A DNA stretch of 64,000 nt, taken from Mya arenaria (lineage: Eukaryota > Mollusca > Bivalvia > Myida > Myidae). Numbering within the stretch: the first letter of the stretch is position 1; each line of letters starts with the position of its first letter. This document shows, in pieces, positions 13,380-23,700 of this stretch. Both the position numbers and the translations under genes were made by a program. The stretch spans positions 92,638,566 to 92,702,565 of the forward strand of contig NC_069124.1 in the NCBI RefSeq assembly GCF_026914265.1, in the 5' to 3' direction. The notes under the pieces were generated by a model, which ran no database searches, was not told the DNA's origin, and saw only the letters and a list, made by a program, of their open reading frames with translations.

Positions 13380-13930
13380 AACTTCGAGTTGCAGGATGCT
13401 TTTAGATTGGATGTATAAGCTTTAGTAAATTGCAATTGTAAAGGGTATATCGAGTTAATATTATCTGCAAATACAGGATTATTCATCTTGATATATCGTC
13501 AATATATCTAAAAGTATTATTGAATTTATCAACAAGGACAAGCTCTCCAGACTTAGATATTTTCAACATATAAAAAGCGGTCTGCAAGTAAAGGTGCACA
13601 GTTAGCACCGGCTGGAATGCCTATTGTTTGCTTATATAAACATTTACCGAATTTTAAAAAAGGATTATTCAGTACAAAAGTTCATACTTCAATGACATCT
13701 GTGCATGTCCAATAGATATATTTATCTGAGCGTTCATTGGTAAAAAAACTTCGTTTATCATTAACTGCCATATAAGAAGTTTACTCACTAGCAAAAGTTT
13801 TTTTCGATAAGAGAAGTCAATTTGTTTGTAACTAAATACTGTGGAATAGGTGTATAAAGCGTTGAAAAGTCATAAGTATTAAGCATTAAGACCTTATAAT
13901 TGTACCGTCTTCTTTCAAACATCATTAAAC
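13380..13930 (-). pseudogene. Reverse transcriptase fragment, Penelope-like type
   Basis: Read on the minus strand in broken frames, the order TYDFSTLYTPIP, then QTIGIPAGANCAPLLADRFL, then FRYIDDI followed by NNPVFADNINSIYP matches the RT palm motifs of a family common in mollusc and cnidarian genomes. Stops and frameshifts interrupt it. The Penelope-like assignment is inference from motif style; no GIY-YIG domain is visible. Confidence 0.65.
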
Positions 13931-13939
13931 CACGTTGAT

Positions 13940-15690
13940 GTTACCATGAAGGCATAAACACTGAACAAGCAGTTCTCTTCAGTATTTACCAATGAGGGTG
14001 ATACGTCGCTACCTAAACTCGGAAAATCCCCTTATCCGGATATCCCGTTTATCCAAGTTACCATTGATGGCGACCTGAAACTGCTTCAGGGTCTCAACCC
14101 CCACAAAGCCACCAGACATGACTCTTAAAGCTCAGTAGCAAAATGTTAAAACATAAACCCGGTTTAATGGCACTGGGTAAACGCCAAAGACATAGAACAT
14201 AAAATCACAAACAAGAAACATGAAAGAACAGCACAAAACTCCATAAACAGCACAGTGCATACATACTATATATAAAAAACTAGGTATGTTTATCAAGAAT
14301 TGTTAGGTACCGCCTTGGAACGGTCAGTAAAATGTAAATTTACTGGGGGTTTAAACCAGTTTGTGTGCACAACCTCACTCTTATCCCAACAAGTCTCATT
14401 AGAACAAAGCAAAGAACTAGATGATTGTAAAGTAACAAAGGTCTCACCTAACTTCAAGAAGGGGATAAGAGCAAACCATCAAACTACAAACCAAAGTCCC
14501 TTACTTAAGTGGCCTGCAAGCTCCCCGAGCACATCATCCAGAGTAACTTGATGCATCTCTTGGACTGCCAAGACATCATCAGCCAATGCCATCTTGGCTT
14601 CATGAAACAGTGGTGCTGTGAGTCCAAACTGATCATGACAGTCAACGACCTCGCAACAAGCCTCGACAGCTCTCAAAAGGCAGACGCCACCTCAAAAGTG
14701 TTCGACAAGGTGCACCACACGCGCCTTGCCTAGAAGCCGAAGACTATGGTGTCCAAGGAAAGGTATTTGACTGGATCAAAAGATTTTTACGAAACCGAAG
14801 TCAGCGGTTCTTCCTTGACGGGTTTTTGGTCCTCTCCTGTTCATGGTGTATATCAATGACCATCCTTGTCCAGTCTCCCACTAGACTGTTTGCCAATGAC
14901 TCACCGATGTACAGGATAATCAAGACAGCTGCAGATGCCAGACCCTACAGGACGAACTTGACAAACTACAGGAATGGGAAAAGAAGTGACTAATGGAGTT
15001 CAACCCTGACAAGTGGGGTCCTCCATATATCTAACAAGTGGAAGAACATAACCGCCGAATACACCATACATGGCAAACAGGTGATCAAGTCTAAAACAAT
15101 AAAAATCTCGGACCTGTACTAACTAACAATTTGTCCTGGAATGTCCATACAGATATAAAAACCAAAAAGGAAAATACCGCCACAGCCTTCCTCAGCCGCA
15201 ACTTAATATAATGCCCAAGAGCCACAAAACAGGCCTACAAGACCTCCAACAGGCCAATAAGTTAAATGTGCTGCCACTCTACGGGACCCCTACACATAAG
15301 CTAACATCAACAAAGTTGGAGCGTGCAACACATAGCTGCCAGATTCGTGTCTGGGAATTACTAACGCAAAAGCAGCGTCACCGCAATGCTCAACATATGA
15401 TTGGATAGCCTACGGGTACGGAGGATCGAGGCTAAAGATGTCATGCTCTATAAGGTATAAAACAAACTAGTTGCTGTAGCCAGCCAAGGCTTACATTCAC
15501 AGGGTGTTTCAACTAGATGCCACTCGATAAGGTACATAACCTCCAACTGCAGGATATTTGTACCGAAGGAGTCGTTTTTCCCTTCCACGATTGTTCTATG
15601 GAACCGCCTCCCTCAGAGCCTCGTCACGGCCGCCAAAGTTAGTAATGCAGCTGCACTGGTGTAATTACATATGCACTTTAATCATCCTGA
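13940..15690 (+). pseudogene. LINE (jockey/CR1-like) reverse transcriptase remnant
   Basis: Recognisable blocks in order: KQFSSVFTNEGDTSLPKLG, PDIPFIQVTIDGDLKLLQGL, NPHKATRHDS, then after an interruption SPNFKKG, LLDCQDIISQCHLGF, KLIMTVNDLATSLD, FDKVHHTRLA, LFANDSPMYRIIKTAADA and WNRLPQSLVTAA near the end. Several stops and frameshifts are present, and the catalytic FADD reads FAND. Unrelated sequence (~14124-14440, containing TACCGCCTTGGAACGGTCAG) interrupts it. It is the 3' half of a dead copy. Confidence 0.8.
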
Positions 15691-16189
15691 CTAAAAACAA
15701 ATTGTTTAATGCTTTCTTTTTTTAATTAAACTGAACATGTTGCTCTGTTTAAAACGATTATATGGGTGTGAAATATTTTCCATTTTGTTGAGCGTAAAGC
15801 ATCGAAAAGCCCCCGGTGGAAAAAGATGACGCAGCCTGGTACAATTTCAATATTGCTGATCAAGAGAAAAAAAATGAGTTCTCCTTTGTCAAAGATTGTT
15901 TGCACACAAACTATCATTAGCATATATACCAAGTAATCCTCTGTTACAGTGCATTTAGTCGGACACGAAATATTTATTCCAGGCTTTCCTTTTTCTTAGT
16001 TCTCCAACGCGTCACTTATTGGTGAGAATCTCGATTTAAAAGGAAGGTCACAATTAATTTTGATGCAAGCACATTATTTAAATATTATTCATTTTATATG
16101 TAAACTTCTGACTGTGTGAAAAGCGAGATCCATATAACTTGATACAGATTTCCTCCAAATATCATTGAACACTATAAAAGGTAAAGGAG
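15691..16189. other. No gene seen
   Basis: AT-rich spacer between two dead LINE copies. Confidence 0.4.
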
Positions 16190-17110
16190 AAATTAGATTG
16201 TTACATTTCAGCTATAACCGTAGATTGCACGTCTTCTGGTAGAACGTTATTTCAGTTCAATTGAGTAAATTGAATTGCACTTATAACCGTATCTGGTTAA
16301 GAATTCCAAAACGTCCAAAATCTCAGAAGAATATTGCCTGATGTTCATCTTGGTTTTGACTTTAGCGGTCTTTGCTGGTTACCTCTTGTGCAAGAGTTTT
16401 CACGCAATTTCAAACGTTTGTTTTAGTAACAATAAGAATGCTTGTTGAATAACTCAGATACACTTGAACCAAATCACCTCTAGTTCGTGTGTAGCTTAAA
16501 GTTGGTAAATTCATGGTTCTATATCTGCCCTCGTATGACAGGTTTGACAAACCTCACAACATTTTGTTGTTCTTCTCTGTACAGTAGTTACATTTGTTTC
16601 AATGTGAGGACTCCATATTAAATGGGTATACTTATACAACAAATTTCAATCCAATTCACGTTTAAGCTGCTAAATCCATAATATTTCAGTTTATGTAATA
16701 GACGTCTTGGAGACACTTTGTCGAACGTATTCATATGGTTAAACTATATGCGTATCAACATTTTTACCATTATTAAGGATTTCAGTACAACTGTCTTAAA
16801 CTGTAGAACTGTATACCGGCCGGACATAAATTCAAATTGTTTTCACTGAATAAGTCTTTCATTTAATCCTTTATGTTTTCTCTTACTATCTGCCCCAATA
16901 AGACTAAAAGGCTTATTACTTTAAAAAAAATACCTGCATACGTTTTATCGGCTGTAACGTTCGCCGTCTACCAATCTTAAGATAGTTCATCGTGTTTTAA
17001 TTGTTTTTCGAATAATATGTATTACCGGTTCTCAACATACTTCTCATTTCTCTTAACACTCTTGGCCTGATGCAATCTGGACCAGACAATAATCATACAC
17101 ATGTAGGTGT
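16190..17110 (-). pseudogene. Second LINE reverse transcriptase remnant
   Basis: On the minus strand GPDCIRPRVLREMRSML, then FDKVSPRRLLHKLKYYGF, then SPHIETNVTTVQRRTTK, and NIRQYSSEILDVLEF near the 3' end follow the order of the C-terminal half of CR1/jockey-type RTs. Many stops. It is a different family from the plus-strand copy upstream. Confidence 0.7.
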
Positions 17111-17287
17111 GTGTTGCGTTGAAGGAATTTTTGTTTTCTATGATAAATATTTTTAACTCTATTAACCGTTAGGGATTGGCCCCATTACTGATAAAAGAAT
17201 AACATCGGCCCGTTTGAAAAATGAACAATGGGGGGTTAATTTTCAAACGAGTCAACGTATATATATGTTACAGTAAGATTGTGAAAC

Positions 17288-17427
17288 CAGGGATTTCATG
17301 AGATCCCTGAAAATTTCAGTAATTTCACGAAATTACTGTTTCACTCAGGGATTTCATGAAATCCCTGAAAATTCCAGTTATTTCATGAAATCCCTGAAAT
17401 ATGGGCAGGGATTTTACACTATCTTAC
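17288..17427. repeat. Ginger left subterminal palindrome array
   Basis: Four 22-bp palindromic or near-palindromic units start at 17288, 17317, 17346 and 17375, exactly 29 bp apart; a degenerate fifth starts at 17406. Half-sites are CAGGGATTTCA (type A) and CAGTAATTTCA (type B). Confidence 0.85.
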
Positions 17428-17681
17428 TGGCTGATTTCAGTAAATCTGTGTAATTCTGTTTTAGTTAACTTACTATACAGTTGTTGATTTTTTCTGATTA
17501 TTACATCACTCATTAGCACAAACAGTGTCAGGAAGTCACTTCTACTGATGTGCACTACCAGGAAAAAGGTGTTGGTCAGGACAATAGGGGTTGTCTGTCT
17601 GACCATATGTCAATTATTTCCAGTCACACCAGGTCAATAGGTGTGAGCCTGGCAAATGGCTTCTTCACCGAAGGCCTGTCC

Positions 17682-17692
17682 TATTAAAAAGG
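17682..17692 (+). promoter_or_regulatory. Possible TATA-like element of the Ginger transposase
   Basis: TATTAAAAAGG lies about 50 bp upstream of the transposase ATG, inside the element. Position and composition fit a TATA box; nothing more supports it. Confidence 0.25.
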
Positions 17693-17741
17693 CATCCCAT
17701 CCCGGTTCAGCCCATTCAGTATAGATTTACTTTCATGCAAG

Positions 17742-20119
17742 ATGTCTTCTGATAGTATGGAAGACGTTTTCAGGCAAGAGTTGTTCAAAAGATATGAAGT
17801 ATGTCAGAAGTATCTGACTCCAAAGACAGAATATTACAGAATTATAGAAAGCTTGAAATCGGCATCTACCAATAATCACACAAAGATCAGGAGCAGCTAC
17901 TATCTGTTATCCAAGTAAGTAGATTAATTTAAGTAATTTAAATATGTCTGTTTTTCCAAATGCTCAGAAAAGTTGGAAAAGAGATGACCAGGAACGAGTG
18001 TACCACAAAATCCCCTAGCTCATAATCCCCTAGGTCCAAAAATGGCTAGGTAGTCAAAATCTCCTAGGTGTAAAATACAGCATACTCAAAATCCCCTCGA
18101 AGAATAATAGTAGAATTTTCTATATATATGTCTTTATAAAATTAATGTAGAATATAAACAGCTATCATTACTAGATGATAGATAGACAGATAAATAGAGA
18201 GGGAGAGAGAGATTATGTATAAAACACGTTTTTTGTTTAATTGAATAATTAAATAGGTGATACCCAATAAGTGATGTTATTAAATTTTGTTAAGTTTTTT
18301 TTTTGTCACTTTTAGATAATAGGTTAATCATTACAGTGTTTCTCCTTTAATCTATGGAATATATTTTAAATATTCCTCTCATTGTACGTATTAATTGGAT
18401 GTATCTGACAATTAGGTATTATTTTAACACCTATTTATTTTCGTTAATTGTTTTGTTAAATGATCTGAGTCATTACCGCTATGAAAACGATACGAGTTAC
18501 TTAAATGTTATTAATATAGTAATTAACCGCATTTCAGGTATGAGATTCTCCAGTGTGGTGATGTGGAGAAACTGATAAAGAAGCGTACACATCCAGAGGA
18601 GTCGCCTCTTTACTATGTTACTATTGAGGACACATTTGATGTTATCAAGCGTGCCCACATTGCTACTGGTCATGGTGGTCGTGATCGCATGATCAAGGAA
18701 CTACAACGAAAATATGCGAACATCACTACCAAGGCTCTAGAGCACTTCAAGTCACTTTGTGCGGAGTGTCAGAAAAAGAGGAAGCGTCCAATGACCAAGG
18801 GTATAGTGGTGCGACCTATTCTGACCAAGGAGTTTGCATGTAGAGGCCAGGTTGATTTAATAGACATGCAGGCTATTGCACACTCCAACTACAAGTGGAT
18901 CATGGTTTACCAGGACCACCTGACCAAATTTTGTGTCATCCGACCACTCACCACCAAGCGTGCCTCAGAGGTTGCCTTCCAGCTCATGGACATATTCCGC
19001 CTCATGGGAGCTCCTGTCATTCTCCGGAGTGACAATGGTTCAGAGTTTACATCCCATGTGATCACAGAGCTGAAGGAGGTGTGGCCAACCCTTAAGCTTG
19101 TACATGGCAAACCCCGTCATCCACATATACAAGGTTCTGTATAACGTGCAAATGGAGACATCAAGGACATGTTAGTGGCATGGATGGCAGACAATGAAAC
19201 ACAGGACTGGGCTACAGGCATCAAGTTTGTACAATTCCAGAAGAACTCAGCACATCACTCGGGGATTAAGTGTTCGCCATACTCGGCCATGTTTGGGTGT
19301 GAAGCTCGAGTGGGCTTAACCTCTTCAGCACTACCCACAGAAGTGATCTACAGGATGGAGAGTGAGGATGATCTTCTGGCTGCTTTCTCGTGTAGCACAC
19401 CTCATACACAAGAAGCTGACATCATACAAGTCATCTCAAGCAGCACAACTCCTTCTCATGAAACTGACAGCATCACAGCCTCATCAAACAGCCCAGCTTC
19501 TTCTCATGAAACTGACAGCATACCAGCCTCCTCAAGCAGCCCAACATCTCCACATGAAACTGACAGTATACCAGCCGACCATTCCCAGATATCCCCATCA
19601 GTCACCACCACATCAATCTTGAAAGACCACACTATCCAGATCAGGAAGCGTAGAGCTGAAGCCTATACAGCACTACTATCTCAGGCAGAGAGGATGGTGA
19701 AACGCAGCCGTGTGGATCTCAAAACCGGTGTGCCTGGGGATAATGTGGCTGTTCCTATACCGGCAGTAGATCGTGGCAGAGGGGATCCTCGTAACATTCT
19801 TGGTGTCATCGTCAACAGAGACGTCGACACTGACCAGTACAAGATTGCTGTAAAGGCGGGTGTTTTAAAGGGACAATAATCCAGGAACCAGTTTGATTTG
19901 TGTCCTCAGGGATTACTGACAGAAGCTGATTTCAGTCAGGAGAATGTAACGTCACTTCGTTCTGCTGTTATTGCGGAATCTTCATCTGGTGGGCAAGGTT
20001 TTACCAAGTGCAACTGCAACGGTCCAAAAAAGTGCCAGTCCAACAGATGCAATTGTTTTAAAGCAAAGCTGAAGTGTAACTCAAGATGTCATCCCAGCCT
20101 CACATGCTGCAACAAATAA
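17742..20119 (+). pseudogene. Ginger integrase-like transposase (2 exons, 2 nonsense codons)
   Basis: Exon 1 is 17742-17914, exon 2 is 18538-20119; the GT-AG splice restores KYEILQCGDVEKL. The frame spans 584 codons. An H2C2 zinc motif is at H98, H103, C132, C135. The integrase core shows D164 (QVDLIDM) and D223 (RSDNGSEF); codon 260, where the catalytic Glu of GSVERANG is expected, is TAA (19142-19144). A second in-frame TAA is codon 505 (19877-19879), in KGQ*SRNQFDL. Between them lies a Ser-rich linker with three 16-aa repeats. The C-terminus is Cys-rich (CNCNGPKKCQ... RCNCFKAKLKCNSRCH), as in KRBA2/SCAND3-like Ginger-derived proteins. No frameshift is present. Confidence 0.88.
19454..19597 (+). 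repeat. 48-bp in-frame repeat in the Ginger linker
   Basis: Three 48-bp copies encode 16-aa units containing SHETDSI/PHETDSI and Ser-rich spacers, all in frame. Confidence 0.8.
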
Positions 20120-20306
20120 ACTGTTGATAGATATGCCCAATATACAATGGGAAATGTGCCGCATTAATCAGTTACTGCAGTGCTCATTGCACTGGTGCAG
20201 TTTGGTTGAACTACGCAAGAAACTATACCTGAAATGTATACCTGATTATTCAAATGTATAAATAAATAAAAAAATCACCAGATGTATTGTCTGCTTATTT
20301 CCTCTT

Positions 20307-20452
20307 CAGGGATTTCATGAAATCCCTGACTGACTACATTTTTTAGGGATTTCACGAAATTACTGGAATTTCCAGGGATTTCATGAAATCCCCGAGTGAT
20401 TCAGTAATTTCGCGAAATTACTGAAATTTTCAGGGATTTCATGAAATCCCTG
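20307..20452. repeat. Ginger right subterminal palindrome array
   Basis: 22-bp palindromic units start at 20307, 20344, 20373, 20402 and 20431; the last four are exactly 29 bp apart. The outermost unit ends 22 bp from the element end, mirroring the 22-bp offset at the left end. Confidence 0.85.
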
Positions 20453-20474
20453 GTTTCACAATCTTACTGTAACA

Positions 20475-20750
20475 TATATACTGGCCTACATTTTCTAGAA
20501 TCTTTATAAGCTTTCTGAACCATATGACACATATATATTTTTTTTTTCTTATATAAAATATTATTACCGATAATAAAGTGTTGCAACCATGTCAAATTCA
20601 TTGATGGTCATTCCAATCCCAAATCAATCATAAATTATACAATATATGAGAAATAAATTTGACCGATTACTTTTGAGCCGACATATCCAATTAATGGCGC
20701 GAACATGCTGGTCGCAAAATTAGCAGGTTCGAAATACATGAGTACAAAGC
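20475..20750 (+). other. DTWD2 upstream region
   Basis: Only 276 bp separate the Ginger right end from the DTWD2 ATG, so the promoter or 5' UTR lies here or within or beyond the transposon. No clear TATA box or initiator could be fixed. Confidence 0.4.
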
Positions 20751-23700
20751 ATGGCTGACGGATTTGGCTTAGATGAATCGTCTATTGACGGTTTAGATGA
20801 GGAAAAATTTATGAACGAATTGTACCTGTTTGCCACAGAAAACAAAGAACCACCTAAGCAATCGCGAAAAGTTTGCAACAGATGCAGGTAAAAAGTCAAA
20901 ATCATAAAACGCAATGTAATTCCGTGACCATTATTTGTAGGTTACACGCCACCAATTTATTTCTGTAAATATTACTTTTGATTTATTTATTCTATAACTG
21001 TGGTACTTATAAATGTTTTTAAATTACAAACTTTAAAACGAAGATGTAGGAGCTGGGGCCGCAGGGGCCTCGGCCGCGGCCCCAATATTCGGGCTAGTTA
21101 AACGGCAATGGGGCCGCGAATATTTGATACCGATTTTCTTAATAATCGTATTTTGAATAAAGCTACGTGCATATAGATCAATACCAGTCTGACACGATAT
21201 TGAATAAACAAGTTACCATGTCATAATTACACCATCTAGCTAATTGGCGTGAAAATGGACGGGTTAGTGGAAGAAGAAGCAATAAGAAAATTATTATTTG
21301 TATCGTTTTTGATGTTTCAAAAACTGTAATTTATTGTTATAATTGCAACTACCCGTTATAATAGAATCGTCGTTAAATAGCTAACAATATGTATTATTTC
21401 ATACTCGTCACATTAAAGTTTTGACTTTAAAATGGATGTTCTCGGCAAGGTCTGAATGATGTTGCTTTGATTGTTCAAAAAAGTGTGCAAATTAATGTAT
21501 TAGATGAGTTTGAATTACTGTGACAATTTATATTTGTATATGGTACAGAAATAGAAATTATGAAATAAATGTAATAGTGAATAAATGTTACTAAACTATA
21601 ATAGTTTTTTTATATATATAAACTATTTTAACCGAAAAGGTATAGATAAAAACATGAAAATAAAACCTGAACTCACTGGATATCGAGTCTTTCAATGCTT
21701 AAAGTTGAAAAAAATCTCGACGGCAGGGGACAACCCTCCCCAGCCCACCCCTTCCGCGGCCTCAATGTCAGTTCCCTTCCTACGCGCCTGAGATGATTTA
21801 AGTGTAGTGTCAGCCCTTAAGTACACCTCCAACAGCCTTGCCGATGAGCTAGCTTTTAACAATTTATGGCAATGCCTTTGGTGTCGGCTGCAGGTATATT
21901 AAGAGTTGATATTAGGAATTGTTGACTTGTACATCAAAGATGCCAGTCATTCAAGAACTTGCGATTTGTCGAGCTTGAGGCTTACTCCCAACTATTATTC
22001 CCTCTTTTTCATAAAGAATATACTGATTATGGGTTAGTTTAAAAAATATATTTTTCAATGATTGTGAAAAAACGATTGTGAAGAAAGTTATGATGAGAGA
22101 TTGGTCTTGTCTTGTGGGGAAACTGGAGTGCCCGGAGAAAACCCACTTGTCTGGCTTGGTGACCACTAACCAAACTCACATGCGCCCATGACGGGAATTT
22201 AACCCGGCTCGCCTAGGTGAGAAGCGAGTGTGCTAACCACTGCGCTTAACCGAGGAATGGAGCACCACTGCTGGTCCAAAACACACAAATCATGAGCAAA
22301 ACCTATGATAACGTCAAGGTCATAATTTTACACATTTTCCCAAAAGTGTGTTCCAAAATAAAAAACCCATTGCAGGTTTTCAAATTTGCACAAGTTGAAA
22401 AAAATAATTGCAATGACATTTTTTGAAAAATGTCGAAATCCTCTAATCACCGGTCATGCGTACAGGGTGATTAGAGGATTTCGACATTTTTCAAAAAATG
22501 TCATTGCAAATTTTTCCCCGTGACAGGCGGGGATACTTACCACTATACTTATTTCGTAAGTCCAAGGTCGTGGGTTCGAACCCCGACAGGTGCACATAGC
22601 AATTTGTGCAGTCTGTTACATTTGGAGCTTCTTAGGCTCCCCTTTGCTTATATAGCGGCAAGCACATAGTCCAAGCTTCTTAGGCTCCCTTTTGCTTTTA
22701 CTGCTACCTGGAAGTCGAAGACAAATCCATAGTGAAACTCTATAGCCTCGTAGTCAAAATTCTGTTCTGCATGTTTTTCTAAAGTATCAGACTGGATTAC
22801 TGTTCAAAACATATATGAGGTTCTAGACCTTATCTTTTGAAAGGATGGGTTAGTGCTAAACCTCAAAGTTTAAAAATAAGCTTCAACTAGGTAATAAAGT
22901 ATGCCACATTGTCATTTTTCTAGGCATCAAAAGGCTGTAACAAAGTCATGAAAGCAATGACTAAATTAGTTAAAATACATATAAAACCATTTCTTACCTT
23001 TGCAAAATACTTGTTTATGTTTTAATGTGTGGATTTCTAATTATATTAAATAATAAGATGAAATGTCTCAAAAAAACCCTGACGCATACAGGTTCCATAG
23101 CATACTTATTCCATGGTTATGAAAACATTTTTTTTTTTTAATTTATTTTTTATTTACCCTTTCTTGCTAATTTTCAAGCCAAAGTGCAAGAAAGCATTGT
23201 TAATGTTTTTCCAATTCCACTGGTAAATGTATATCAAAGTCGTGGCTTCAATGAATCTGTGACTTTTTTTTTAGTCGTCCATTGACTGTGTGCTGGTGCC
23301 CTTATTTAGCAGCTGAGCGGATACAGATATCCACCGATGTTTTCATACTACAGCATCCTTTTGAGGTAAGTATTATGTTACAGCTTGCTTGTTACATGTT
23401 AATACATTTTAAGCGGAGATGCAGATTGAATGAATTTGTGTTTATCATTGAACATGTCATAATCATTTTGTGGTTTATAGTTTAAATCAATATCATTAAG
23501 TATAAAAACTAGTTGATAATTTCTTTAGATAGCAAAAGGAGATGTATATTGCAGGAGTTGCGGAAGCTGAAGACGGCTCCCATGTTGTACCAGAGTGTGC
23601 AGGAAGGCAAGTGCCATATCATCCGGGGCAAGAAGTTTAACAATAATAAGAGGTAAAGCTTTAATACAGGGTTCAAGCAAGAATTTTCCTCCCATATCAG

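Larger units (their letters stand above)
17266..20474 (+). mobile_element. Ginger-type DNA transposon, nearly complete
   Basis: The ends are inverted repeats beginning TGTTACAGTAAGATTGTGAA, with TGT...ACA termini, flanked on both sides by TATA (17262-17265 and 20475-20478), consistent with a 4-bp target duplication. It encodes a single integrase-type transposase and no reverse transcriptase. TGT/ACA ends, a 4-bp duplication and a Ty3/gypsy-like integrase are the known Ginger hallmarks. The copy lies 276 bp upstream of the DTWD2 start codon in the same orientation. Confidence 0.88.
20888..23274. other. DTWD2 intron 1
   Basis: Contains a GC-rich palindromic patch near 21050-21115 (GGCCTCGGCCGCGGCCCC), a minus-strand SINE, a perfect 43-bp hairpin and a tRNA-like sequence, listed separately. 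The rest is AT-rich. Confidence 0.5.

Noticed and set aside
17266..20474. LTR retrotransposon or retroviral integrase
   Set aside because: There is no reverse transcriptase, protease or LTR; ends are inverted repeats with a 4-bp duplication, which fits Ginger.
22525..22596. Functional tRNA gene
   Set aside because: B box is perfect but the D-arm, acceptor stem and T-stem pairing are missing or poor.
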